Part shown: positions 30,912 to 42,068 of the stretch, piece by piece
How the letters are laid out: each line of letters opens with the position of its first letter
Position numbering within the stretch: position 1 is the first letter of the stretch
Assembly: GCA_012295275.1 (NCBI GenBank)
Contig: CM022676.1
Span: 8,531,086-8,573,585, forward strand
DNA length: 42,500 nt
Origin: Chrysomallon squamiferum
Taxonomy: Eukaryota; Mollusca; Gastropoda; Neomphalida; Peltospiridae
Direction: 5' to 3'
The notes under the pieces: model-generated
Databases searched by the model: none
What the model was told of the DNA's origin: nothing
What the model saw: only the letters and a program-made list of their open reading frames with translations
Translations under genes and position numbers: made by a program

Positions 30912-32219
30912 TGAAAATAAAACAAAAATAAAATAAATTAAAATACAGCATAATAATAATAATAATAAACGATACTGATAATAGTGGACTGGTATTTCAC
31001 TGAACTCTGAGATGAAATAAATACACTGAAGTCAAGCCATGAACTGATGAAGATATATTTTATTTACTGAACTTGTTTGTGAAATACCTGCATGTTCATG
31101 TTATGATCACAGTTAGCACATTTATCTGGCCCAAAGGTAGCTGACATCTTGGGTTAGATAAATGTACTAGCTGGGATAAATTGGTGTATTAACATATCAA
31201 ATCCGATCTTGAAAATGAAGATGCATATATATATATATATTTACACTTCTTAATTATTTATGTGGTTGTTATCTGATGTATCTAAACCTAAATCTTGAAA
31301 ATAAAGAAACTGATAATAGTGAGCAAATATTTTACTTAATTTATAGACAAAATATCTAGACAGGTAGCCTTAAGTATGCATTAGTGTATCTATATCATAT
31401 AGACACACTAAATATGACTAATGCATATTTAAGGCTACCTGAATATGTGTATTAGTACATATTTGTGTATATTTGTGTATATTTGACTATCTATATTATA
31501 TGTGTATTAGTGTATCTATTCATATATCTATAAACATATATTAGTTTATCTGTGCATATTAGTGCATATGTGTGTATTACTGTATCTGAGTGTATTAGTG
31601 TATATACGTGTGTGTGTGCTTTGCTGTGGACTATTATATTACACGTAGTTACTAAGCTAAATATAAAAATTATGCATTTTCTCAGAGCCTGTAGAGGACA
31701 TACCACAGACTGTGATAAACATGTCTCATAAGCTTACTTAAGGAAAACAAACGTTGCCATGTGGGAGAAAAGGGCAGTTTGATGATGATGATATTGATAA
31801 TAATAGCTATAACAATAATTAATATAAACTCAGATAGCATTTATAAATAACATTATAATATCCTGATTAATAATCATACACAGATTATATATTTATAGTT
31901 ACAGGCATGTTAGAGTTAAGCGTATATTTTGTAAACAGAATTAGTTTATACGAAATGAATACAATCGGAAATATTTCCTGATTAGCTGACATATGTATAT
32001 AGAAATAATAATAAGCGATTAGTATTACTATTACTAATACTAATATTAGTAATAGCAGGGCAACTTTGCCTCTTTAGTCCGAACCTTTACTCAAACACGG
32101 TTTTGACAGCTGTTCGGAGTTTCAGATCAGTTTTCTTGTCAATACCTAAAGTATTTTGCATTCAAGAAAAATATACTGAAATCGATATTTCTTTAATTCT
32201 ATATTTTCACTACAATACG
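30912..32219. other. Probable 5' intron of the zinc-finger gene
   Basis: A+T-rich, with no coding frame. It includes the 81-bp hairpin at 31361-31441, TGTATTAGTGTAT-type repeats (31440-31620) and short AAT runs. The donor of a leader exon was not resolved. Confidence 0.4.
31361..31441. repeat. 81-bp near-perfect hairpin (MITE-like palindrome)
   Basis: Left arm CAGGTAGCCTTAAGTATGCA (31361-31380) pairs with TGCATATTTAAGGCTACCTG (31422-31441) with one mismatch. Inside, TTAGTGT and TCTATAT pair with ATATAGA and ACACTAA, leaving about 10 unpaired bases (31411-31420) on the right side. Terminal inverted repeats begin CAGGTAGCC. No target-site duplication is evident. Confidence 0.7.
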
Positions 32220-32340
32220 GACCTTAAAGCTTTCGTTCGATGAGTAAAAGGGGAAAGTGAGACCAACGCGAACTGCAACAAAGACCCATCGCGACTTCCG
32301 CCTCCGCCGGAAAAATAAATATTGAAACAGAATTTGGTTC
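32220..32340 (-). promoter_or_regulatory. CpG-rich promoter-like patch, probably of the zinc-finger gene
   Basis: A compact patch with repeated CpGs in A+T-rich surroundings. On the minus strand it reads CCGGCGGAGGCGGAAGTCGC, containing an ETS-type GCGGAAGT (32294-32301). It lies about 1.3 kb upstream of the acceptor at 30911, the right place for a first exon and promoter. No transcription start can be fixed. Confidence 0.4.
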
Positions 32341-32411
32341 GGACCGGTAGTAACTTAAAAAGACGTAGCTTAAAATGTACCCGGTTTGTTTATTTCTTGA
32401 GGATTTTTTGT

Positions 32412-32414
<3 letters not shown>

Positions 32415-32455
<41 letters not shown>
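32415..32455. repeat. (ATT)n microsatellite
   Basis: About 13 ATT units. Confidence 0.85.
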
Positions 32456-32461
<6 letters not shown>

Positions 32462-32562
32462 TTTTTTTAGTTAATTATTTTTTTTAACGTGTATGATAGA
32501 AAGTAATGTGCCTGTTATGTGTCAGTAAATAAACTGGTGATGAATTTTAAAATGTTTATTAA

Positions 32563-32563
<1 letters not shown>

Positions 32564-32602
<39 letters not shown>
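32564..32602. repeat. (AAT)n microsatellite
   Basis: About 12 AAT units; with the ATT run at 32415 it forms an inverted pair. Confidence 0.85.
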
Positions 32603-32605
<3 letters not shown>

Positions 32606-32677
32606 TGAACCGACTTCCCTTTGTTTTGATTCATTTCTTTTATTTATTTATTCATTTATCTTTTTATTATTATTATT

Positions 32678-32708
<31 letters not shown>

Positions 32709-34519
32709 TTATTATTATTATTATTATGTCTGTTATGTCTGTTATTCTTTTCTTCTTCATCTTATTTCATTTCTTTTTTCTTTTTTTTTTTTTTTTTTTT
32801 TTGTCGTGTATGAGCTTAGTTATGACGTCATAAACGACTTATATCACGAAAGTCAGCAATATGGTCTCTTCAGCTTCTCATTATTATTACGTAAGCATAT
32901 TAATTATTTTAAAATTTCTAATCCCTGTTATTATTATTATTGTTGTTGTTGTTGTTCTTATTGTTGTGAGGTAACTACTTCCATTCCACTTTTACTAATT
33001 AGCAAAAAGTAATCCTACTCTTGTTCATTCCCATATAAGGTAGCACATTCCATTACATCTGATAAACCAGTATTGTGGTATTTGACTGAAATGAAAAAAT
33101 GGACGCCACTCTTTTCATCCTATTACTGTCTTAACTCAGAAAATGTTCTATGGGCAATTATAAGTTTTCAAATACCTGAGGGTTGTTTGAACTTTTTTCT
33201 TCAACTTCTTTTTCTTTTTTTATTATTTATTATTACTTAATTTAATTTTAATTTTAATTTTAATTTTTATATTATTGTTATTGTTGTTGTTGTTGTATTA
33301 TAATAATCATTATATATATACAATGATATGTTGGGGGATGAAATGTCCCTTCTGCAGATGCTATTTTTAGTTTACCATCAAAGAATCATTTCTGAATACA
33401 CCCATACTCTTGAAAAAAAACCTGTGTCACAATATTTTATAATCCAACCATGAAGCAGTTGTTGGGGTGGGAAATTAGCTCAAAATTAACACCAAGGAGT
33501 ATTGATCCAGTGACCAGCCATGTCCAAACATATTGTATCCTAGCAACCAACAGTGTTTCAAGCCGGTACTATGTCAGATTTGGCTATTTTATTATCATGA
33601 ATAAAACAGAAGATTTAAAAAAAAATTAAAAAAATAACTTTTTAAAATATTTTTATTGAACTTATAACACCATGGTAAATGGGAGACAACAACTGATGAC
33701 ACAAAAAATACTCTGAATATTGAGATAAATGGAATACAGGGACAACAAATTAACATTTTCATAAAATACATTATTTTAAAACAAAACCTGAAGCAATATA
33801 GCTACACAAAACTAAATATAATTATATTTAAATAGATTTTATGCCTTAAAATTCACAACTTTTCTTGACTTCACCAGTTGTATTGAAATGTATCAATAAC
33901 TTCATACTTTACAAACATCAGTGTTGTAGATTATGCACTGAATTATAGATTATTATATACTAGCAACTAAACTTTGAAATATTTTAAAATAGATTTTCAT
34001 AAAAGTGAAAACTTTATACCTCAAAAATGTCATGTCATGAACTCAAAAACACATAATGAATTAATTACTAGTGGTATTATGACAAACAAAATCGTTAAAA
34101 ATATTATTGTCTTCTCTCTGTTTTTTTAAATTAATTTAGATATTAAAATTAATATTATTTCATATCCTATACTTTATAATTATGCAAAGATACAACAATA
34201 TGTAACAAGTTGTATTATTATGACCATACATTTATATATTATTTGTATCTTTTGTTTCTTCTTTTTTTTTCCATTATATATTTGTTCACATCAATACACA
34301 ATATATCCAACACATATAAGGACAATACACATTTATATTTAGTAGTAATTACAATGAGTATTACACACATAGATAATAACAAAAATATATCACTGAAAAT
34401 AATGTTTTTTCACAGAAAAGCACCAACATTTTCAAAGTTTAATACATCTTGATGATGATTTCTTCTCACAGAGTGGAGATGTTTAATAATGTTTTAACAC
34501 ATGAATATATTCATGTGGG

Positions 34520-34760
34520 TGTTATAGTATATCTGTGTGTGTGTGTGTGCATGTGTGTGTATGGTGTGTGCATGCTGTGCATGTATGTGTTTGTCTACTG
34601 TTTGCTTCTGTGAGTATGATGTGGGTATGATGTGTATATATATACATGAACCAGGATTCATGTGTGAGTTTGCATGTGTTTGTATGTATGTATGTACGTA
34701 TGTATGTATGCTTGAATGTATGTATGTGTGTATGTATGCAAATGTGTGTGTAATCGAGTA
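34520..34760. repeat. (GT)n / (GTAT)n degenerate tract
   Basis: TG-rich then TGTA tetranucleotides. The long Cys-Val-Tyr open frames on either strand are artefacts. Confidence 0.85.
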
Positions 34761-34959
34761 TGTCATCACTTATGTGTTTCTTTTTTCTCTGTAAAGTATG
34801 AACAAAGCCACAAAGGCATTTGACTGATAATAATACTGAGAACAGATACATATATTCATAGATTACAATTTGCACAACATAAACTGCCAAAACTGACACA
34901 GAAATAATCAGTTAATACAACACACATTCAGAATAAGGTCACAGTGGTTTATGGTAACA

Positions 34960-35169
34960 TCATCATCATCATCATCATCATTATTATTATTATTGTTGTT
35001 GTTGTTATTATCATTATTTTTTGTATTCTTACGACTGTATTTCTGTTATTATGATTTGTTGTTATATTATTATTGTTGTTATTATTATTGCTACTACTAT
35101 TACTATCTTATTATTTTGCTATTGCTGTCATCACCATTATCACCATAATTATCATCATCATCATCATCA

Positions 35170-35224
<55 letters not shown>

Positions 35225-35225
35225 G
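34960..35225. repeat. (ATC)n / (ATT)n degenerate tract
   Basis: CAT triplets, ATT/GTT triplets, mixed sequence, then more CAT and ATT runs. Confidence 0.85.
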
Positions 35226-36352
35226 TACTTACTGAAGACAGTTTATAGAATATCCATTTACTACAAATATATAAAAATATAATACGTATAAAACTTAAAT
35301 GTTACATATATATTGTATATTATATAACATGAAAGTTATATGTGTTATGTATTTTTACTAGTTGCTAATACTCTATCAAAACAGTGAAGATTGACAAATT
35401 CTCTTTTCATGGATTTTTCATTGTGTAAAGACAAAACAGGAAAGTAAATGATGGAAATACCAAATTTCTGATTAACATTAATATAGTGTTACTGGAGTAA
35501 GGTCATTCTGAAGTCAATCAAAGAAATAAACACAAATTTCTAAACTAATTAAAAGGAAAATAATAAAAAATAATAATAATTTAAAAAAAAAAAAATTAAA
35601 TGGTTAGTAAAGCAGCTACAAAAATACTAAAATGAACTATTTGAAGACAAAATGAAAAGTAATTAATTACTTCTCAAAAATAAATAAAGTAATTAAACAA
35701 ATAGGTAATTAAACAAACAAACAAATAAATAAATAAATAAATAAATAATCCCCAAAGAAAACAAAACAAAAACAATAATTAATCAAACAAAATTAATTAC
35801 ATGAGTAAAATAACAGAGTGCAACACGAATAAAATTTTATGAATGTTTACAGTAATAATTACCATCTATAATTCTGCCATTTTATAACACTACACCAATA
35901 ATTTATTTATTAAATATATAACCATGGTTTTGAATATAGAGATAAAATTTTATAATAATGTTTTTTAAAGCTGGAATATTAATAGAAATAGAATTATGCA
36001 ATAATAATTTATATATATATATATACATGTAAATATCAAACATTAAATATAATTTGTCAACATTCAGCAACAATAGCAACAGAATCAAATCTAAATTTAC
36101 TGACTTACTTGTGTGTGTGTGTGTGTGTGTGTGTGAATACTTTATTTTACTATGGTGTAAAGGGTTTTGTATGTTAAACGTTCTTATTTCTTTACATATG
36201 TTTAATTTTCAAGTGATCTCGTTTTGTCTGTAGAAAATAATATTGGAAAATACTGAAAAGAAATAATGTGTTTGAGTTTGTGTGCAGATGTTGATGTGCT
36301 TGGGTATTTCATGTTGATTCTGAAAGTAATTAGTAATACATATATTTTACAA

Positions 36353-36353
<1 letters not shown>

Positions 36354-36446
<93 letters not shown>
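36354..36446. repeat. (GT)n-(GA)n compound microsatellite
   Basis: About 17 GT units joined directly to about 28 GA units. Confidence 0.95.
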
Positions 36447-36449
<3 letters not shown>

Positions 36450-37326
36450 AATGTACACAACTGTATTTAAGAATGTGATATAATAAAAGAGAATTGTATC
36501 TGTCTCCATACCATCAGAATTCTGTAATATAGACTGAAGAGAAAACAATGAAAGAAACAAAATAATAATAATAATCTCAACAAAATAAACAAATAAATAA
36601 ATATTAACAATGTTATATTTGGGTTTCAGAAATTCAAAATAAAGTATTGGTGGGTTAATATTTCGATTTTTTGTATTTTAATTACTTATTGTCGTCTCTA
36701 TATATATGTAAAGAATTAAAAATTAAAGCTGTAAATTCAAAAAATGTCTTTCTTGGCAAAAAATACAGTTAAATGAATTATTATTAGCATGATAAAGATA
36801 TGTAATTACCATCACCCATGGAAATATAAATGTTATATTACATTATATTATATTATATTATTATTCCTATAATAAATAATTTATATTATATTGTATATAT
36901 ACTAGATAAAATTATCATAATTTATAGATATGTCTGCATTCTTACATTTTGATTATCACCATAAATAGATATTTTGAGATCATGGAAAAAAAATATATCA
37001 CAAATTATTCTTTACTTATTGAATTGTCACAAATAAAAATGCTTCCTGTAATCAGTCAGAATATAATTATCTAATTCTAAATGATGGTTTTATATATTTC
37101 TTCACACCAACCTTTGCTAATCATAAAGTTTGCTAATTTACTGTTATTAAAGGTTGGTGTCATTAACAAAAGCTTCATTTGGAAATATATAAAATGTATT
37201 TGGAGTATTAACTTTGTTCGTTTTACAATAGGTAAATTTTATATGATGATTCTTATTAATAAATCCACCCTGCAAAGTTATGGAAAATTCTTCTTCTTGT
37301 AGTTTTTATAGACACCCTCATGCAGC

Positions 37327-37330
<4 letters not shown>

Positions 37331-37392
<62 letters not shown>

Positions 37393-37400
37393 AACACACG
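37331..37400. repeat. (CT)n-(CA)n compound microsatellite
   Basis: About 26 CT units followed by CA units. Confidence 0.95.
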
Positions 37401-37624
37401 CACAGCTATCACATCCCAATGCACCCTCCCATTCACATTCTTTCTTTCTCTCTCTCTCAGACATACATGCAGAGACTTTCATACAAATGTCAGCTGTATT
37501 TCTTTGACTGTTAATGTTTTATTCTACACTGGTATATTTCAGATGTTATTATCATTTTTATTGATCTCTTGTTAATTTAAACTGTAATGAAAATCATGGA
37601 ACAGTTCTCTTTATTTTGTTCAGA

Positions 37625-37655
<31 letters not shown>

Positions 37656-37832
37656 TGTCATATTAATATGAGCTAAAATTATTTGGCTCCATTTATTTAT
37701 TTTATATCACATCTACTTTTGTTTATTAATATATATATTGATGTTAATTTTATATTATTCAAACTCATAACCATTTTAAACTATAAAATTTATAATCTTT
37801 CAAAATTATAATCTTTCAAAAATTTAATAAGA

Positions 37833-37835
<3 letters not shown>

Positions 37836-37869
<34 letters not shown>
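37836..37869. repeat. (AT)n microsatellite
   Basis: About 17 TA units downstream of the SLC17 gene. Confidence 0.9.
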
Positions 37870-37872
<3 letters not shown>

Positions 37873-38000
37873 CTTATTAAAGCTAGTAAATAATTATGTC
37901 TAAAAATAAAATATTCCTAAACTTTTTTCTTTTTTATAATCTGTATCATATACAACTCAATAATCATTTTAATTTCATAAAAGGTGAAGAAAGATTTTAA

Positions 38001-38227
38001 GAGGAAATAACTCTATTCTGGTTCAGCCATTTGCAATCAGAGGAGATCACTCTAATGCATTCTTCAACAAGGGGAGATAACGTCCTCTTCAAGGCAGTCA
38101 AAAGCAAGGCAAGGTAATAACAATCCTGGTTATGGTTGACAAAACAAGGGGAGATAACTGCAGACCAGTCAACGCCATCACTAGGGAAGGTAACATTGTG
38201 GTGAAACCATCAAGGGGAAGGTAACTC
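38001..38227. repeat. Seven spaced GGGGAGATAAC-like words in the SLC17 3' UTR
   Basis: Related words start near 38001, 38039, 38068, 38105, 38145, 38181 and 38211, spaced 29-40 bases. Examples are AAGGGGAGATAACTG, AAGGGGAGATAACG and AAGGGGAAGGTAACTCT. The last one overlaps the stop codon region. In the transcript they read GTTATCTCCCCTT. A single copy also occurs at 5903-5914. Confidence 0.7.
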
Positions 38228-38388
38228 TACTCCTGTTCAGGATCTTCGTCAATGTGAGGCTGGTAGCCCATTGGCATTTCCGCCCATTTCTGTTTCACCC
38301 CAGAAGCAAGGATGCCGTACACGATCGCACCAGCAGTGTAAATAGCCGCAGCCAGGTAAAACACAATCTGCCACTCCCCTGAATCAGT
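38227..38388 (-). CDS. SLC17-like last exon
   Basis: 162 bases, acceptor TTCTCTGCAG, TAG at 38227-38229. It encodes TDSGEWQIVFYLAAAIYTAG, the last helix AIVYGILASG, and an acidic tail ending EDPEQE. Confidence 0.95.
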   Translation of the reverse strand, partial: TDSGEWQIVFYLAAAIYTAGAIVYGILASGVKQKWAEMPMGYQPHIDEDPEQE

Positions 38389-38690
38389 CTGCAGAGAATA
38401 ATAACAGTGATGAGTAGTGATGATGATGATGATACTGATTAATAATGAAAATGAGATGATGATAATGATTATATATTTTACAAATGAGTGTGTGTGAGAG
38501 ATAATGATTATTAATGACAATGATGATGATGATAATTAATAATGATTATTAATGATAATGATGATGATGATAATTAATAATGAGAATGAGATGATGATAA
38601 TGATAATAATGAGAATGATACAATGATGATGGTGATGATAAGAATCATAATAATACAAGAATGATGACACTGATGATGATGATGATGATG

Positions 38691-38726
<36 letters not shown>

Positions 38727-41226
38727 TAGCCTACATGCATACATACATACATTATACATCCTTACATATACTGCAGAATCATATTTGAAAGGGAAATATT
38801 TTTTGTCATACTTTATTAGTAGTAAAGATTAATCTCCACTACAGATATTACAGAATCATACTGGAAAGGAAAACCTTTTTTGTCATACTTCATTATCAGT
38901 AAAGATTAATATCCATTACAAATATTACAGAATCATATTGGAAAGGAAAACAGTTGTATGACGTACTTCATTATTAATAAAGATTAATGTCCATTTCAAA
39001 TACTACAGAATCATATTTCATGTCCTACTTCATTATTAGTAAAGATTAGTGTCCACCATAAAATATTACAGAATCACCAAGGAAGTTATTAAACAAAGAT
39101 GACTGATCATCATCACACCTTATCTTTCACAATGGCTCCTGTCAGACTTGGGCTAATGATGCCTGGGAGGGTGGCGAAGGTGTTGGACAACCCCATCAAA
39201 ATGCTGGCGTACTGCGGGGCGATGTCCAAGTGGTTGACGCTGAAGCCAGACCAGGCGAAGCCACCCAGACCAACAGCAACTGTGAGGCAGGTGATCACGG
39301 CAACAGGACTCATCAGGTAACCGGCGGCAACCATGAATATTGCTTGTATAGCAAAGGCTGGAATAGTAATAGTAATAGTAATAATAATGATGGTGATGAT
39401 GATGATAACGATAATAATGATGATGAAGATATTAATATAAAAAAATGATGATGATGATAATGATAATAATGATGATGAAGATATTAATATAAAAAATAAT
39501 TATAATGATAATGATGATAGTAATAGTAACAGTAATATAATAATAATTAACATTAACAATAATAGTAATACTAACAACAAAAAGAAGATGAAGAAAAAGA
39601 AAAATAGCTAATAATGATGATGATGAATATTATGATGATGATGATAATAATAATATTAATAATAATAATAATCATCATCATAGAATAATACATATATACA
39701 TATGTAATGGTTTAACTAAATTTACACATACTTTATCCTTTCATTATTTGTTTCCTATTCCAACCTTTGATTTCTCAAATGAAATTTTCAGTCACTAATA
39801 TTAAAAGCGTTAAACCAGTATCAAAATATAATTTTTTCTTTCATTCTCTTATCCCCCTCTCCTTTAATCATCCATCCCTTTTTTTCCATTTTCTTTCTGT
39901 CTCTCACCTCCACAAGTGAAGAGTTTTCGAACAATCACTGTGGGGACACCAACAGTTCCTCTCAGCAGATCAGCCAGACTGCCACTTGTTATGACAACAA
40001 TTCCCATCACCAGGTACGGCAATGCTGACATAAATCCACCCTGTAATGTGTAATATATGCTGTATGTTATACATGACCATAATATATTCATCATCTCTTT
40101 AGTATATAATTATACTGTCTGGTATACATGACCATAATATATTAATGCATTCTGTAGTACATAATACACACAATGTATTACTAGGTACGGCAACGCTGAC
40201 ATAAATCCACCCTGTAATGTGTAATATACACTGTATGTTATACATGACCATAATCCATTAATCCACTCTAAAGTATATAATATACACTGTCTGCTATACA
40301 TGACCATAATATATTAATGCATTCTGTATGTTATACATGACATAAATCCATAATCACTGTATGTTAATCCATAATCCATTAATCCACTCTAAAGTATATA
40401 ATATACACTGTCTGCTATACATGACCATAATATATTAATGATTCCATAATATGTATTAATCCACTCATAAATCCACCCTGTAATGTGTAATATACACTGT
40501 ATGTTATACATGACCATAATCCATTAATCCACTCTAAAGTATATAATATACACTGTCTGCTATACATGACCATAATATATTAATCCACTCTGTAGTACAT
40601 AATATATACTGTATTAATTATATTGACTCACTGTACAGTAGATATGTACACTATATAATATATGCCATATACATGAACTGTATTGATCTACTGTGTAATG
40701 GATGTACAACATGTAATACACAAAAACACAATACTGATCCATCAATTAACTTTTGACATACTAAACTATAATATATTAATTGTATTGATCCACACCATAA
40801 TAGATAATGTGATGATATATCACAGTATATTTTTCTCATAGGAAGATGTGTGTAAGTCTGAAAAATACAGTAACTGCCAGAAACACACATGGTCAGACAT
40901 ACAGTCAAACAGGGAAGGAAAAAACCCACAAACTTTAATTTTTGAAAAAAAAAATTCATTTAATTATCTTGGGTTTACACTATACTTAATTCATCATTAT
41001 GTAAATCGACTAAATATTTGACTGACCTCATTCAGTTTGAAGTGAAGGACGTTGCCAAGGAAGGTAGGTAACTCTGTCAGCCAAGTGTAGAACCCCCAGT
41101 TTTCAGCAAAGTGGGCAGCAACGATAGCCCACACTGGCAGTGACAGCAACATCTTCGACCAGGGTGGATGGACATGCTAAAACAGAAATAATACTAATAA
41201 CAATAACAATAACATTAATAATAATC

Positions 41227-41290
<64 letters not shown>

Positions 41291-41920
41291 TAATAATGAC
41301 AATAATAATAATAATGACATAATAATAATAATAACAATAATAATAATAATGACAATAATAATAATAACAACAATAATAACAATAATGACAATAATAATGG
41401 CTATTGCAACTGCTATTTATACCACTCCTACTGCTGCTGCTGCTACTACTGCTACTGCTGTTGCTTCTATTATTACTACTACCACCTCTACTATGACTAC
41501 CAAAACTGCTGCTACTACTGCTACTGCTGTTGCTTCTATTATTACTACTACCACCTCTACTATGACTACCAAAACTGCTGCTACTACTGCTACTGCTAAT
41601 ATTACTACTAATAATAATATTAAATACTTCTGCTTCTAATACTGCTACTTCTACTACTACTTCTGCTATTACTTTTATAACTACTACTAATTCAACTGTT
41701 GTTGATGATAATAATAATAATAATAACAACAATAACAACAACAATAACAGCAGCCAGTGTTAACAATATCTGTAATATAACATTACTCTTGTCTGTTCAT
41801 CTGAAAATCCGATCGCCTGCTCAATGTATTCCCTCTCTTCAGTGCTTATTGTAGGATCTTTAGCTGGACTGTCAAATACCAGCAAACACCAGAGAAGAAA
41901 CCACATAATAGCGACAGATC
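38227..41920 (-). CDS. SLC17-family anion transporter (sialin/VGLUT-like), C-terminal 272 residues
   Basis: Five minus-strand exons in transcript order: 41920-41787, 41176-41027, 40040-39908, 39357-39119 and 38388-38227. All introns are GT-AG and the phases agree. Family signatures include SLPVWAIVAAHFAENWGFYT, GGFMSALPYLVMG, SGSLADLLR, the strongly conserved NHLDIAPQYASILMG, NTFATLPGI and GEWQIVFYLAAAIY. About six hydrophobic helices correspond to the C-terminal half of this 12-helix major-facilitator family. Members move organic anions (sialate, glutamate, aspartate) or phosphate across lysosomal, vesicle or plasma membranes. The residues look closest to sialin, with a VGLUT-like ASGVKQKWAE tail; the substrate cannot be decided. 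The 5' exons lie beyond the right edge. Confidence 0.93.
38418..38730. repeat. Degenerate (GAT)n / (AAT)n tract in an SLC17 intron
   Basis: About 300 bases of GAT, AAT and GAG triplets with a CA-rich break. Confidence 0.85.
38774..39075. repeat. Four-copy 77-bp tandem repeat in an SLC17 intron
   Basis: Units start with CAGAATCA at 38774, 38851, 38928 and 39006, with a truncated start at 39069; lengths are 77, 77, 78 and 63. Each contains TACTTCATTAT and AGTAAAGATTAAT-like words. The array ends about 45 bases from the donor at 39118. Confidence 0.85.
39119..39357 (-). CDS. SLC17-like exon n-1
   Basis: 239 bases, acceptor CTATTCCAG, donor GTGTGA. It carries the family-defining VNHLDIAPQYASILMGLSNT, then FATLPGIISPSLTGAIVKDK. 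Confidence 0.95.
39362..39690. repeat. Degenerate (GAT)n / (AAT)n / (AGT)n tract in an SLC17 intron
   Basis: About 330 bases of A+T-rich triplets, starting only a few bases from the acceptor at 39358-39359. Confidence 0.85.
39908..40040 (-). CDS. SLC17-like exon n-2
   Basis: 133 bases, acceptor CATTACAG, donor GTGAGA. It encodes GGFMSALPYLVMGIVVITSG, SLADLLRGTVGVPTVIVRK and LFTCG. Its first 29 coding bases are copied in the intron at 40183-40211. Confidence 0.92.
40012..40620. repeat. Complex tandem repeat that includes an SLC17 splice acceptor
   Basis: Repeated blocks contain CCACCCTGTAATGTGTAATA, CTGTATGTTATACATGACCA and TTAATCCACTCTAAAGTATA in varying order. The array begins inside the exon at 39908-40040; a copy at 40183-40211 repeats the exon's first 29 coding bases with one difference, and a shorter copy lies near 40465-40480. 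Confidence 0.8.
41027..41176 (-). CDS. SLC17-like exon n-3
   Basis: 150 bases (50 codons, phase 0 to 0), acceptor TGTTTTAG, donor GTCAGT. It encodes WSKMLLSLPVWAIVAAHFAE, then NWGFYTWLTELPTFLGNVL. Confidence 0.93.
41183..41760. repeat. Long (AAT)n / (AAC)n / (ACT)n tract filling an SLC17 intron
   Basis: Almost the whole 610-base intron between the two upstream exons is triplet repeat, including an exact 69-bp tandem duplication. The 213-residue minus-strand open frame is an artefact. Confidence 0.9.
41437..41597. repeat. Exact 69-bp tandem duplication, 2.3 copies
   Basis: Units at 41437-41505 and 41506-41574 read identically, with a third partial unit to 41597. The core is GCTTCTATTATTACTACTAC. 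Confidence 0.85.
41787..41920 (-). CDS. SLC17-like exon n-4
   Basis: 134 bases, acceptor TTTTTTTCTAG, donor GTAATG. It contains the helix SVAIMWFLLWCLLVF and the loop DSPAKDPTISTEEREYIEQA, matching the central cytoplasmic region of the family. Confidence 0.85.
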
Positions 41921-42006
41921 CTAGAAAAAAAACCCAGTAATTATCTATGTGCATATTATACATATATACACACACATGAAAATACACATGCATACTTGAA
42001 ATATTC

Positions 42007-42010
<4 letters not shown>

Positions 42011-42065
<55 letters not shown>
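42011..42065. repeat. (GA)n microsatellite
   Basis: About 27 GA units 90 bases beyond the 41920 acceptor. Confidence 0.95.

Positions 42066-42068
<3 letters not shown>

Larger units (their letters stand above)
32341..37980. other. Intergenic stretch with no recognised gene
   Basis: 5.6 kb of A+T-rich DNA with many short tandem repeats, poly-T runs (32681-32703, 32780-32802), TGTA/TG tracts (34520-34760), (AT)n at 37836-37869 and one TGACGTCA (32823). The right end probably belongs to the SLC17 gene 3' UTR. All open frames here are short or repeat-derived. Confidence 0.5.

Noticed and set aside
36266-36560. Cys-Val/Arg-Glu and Leu-Ser/His-Thr open frames
   Set aside because: Direct translations of the (GT)n-(GA)n microsatellite.
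41103-41744. 213-codon minus-strand open frame
   Set aside because: Only its first-transcribed part is triplet repeat and its last part overlaps the SLC17 exon in the wrong frame; the poly-Ser/Ile/Tyr content is a repeat artefact.
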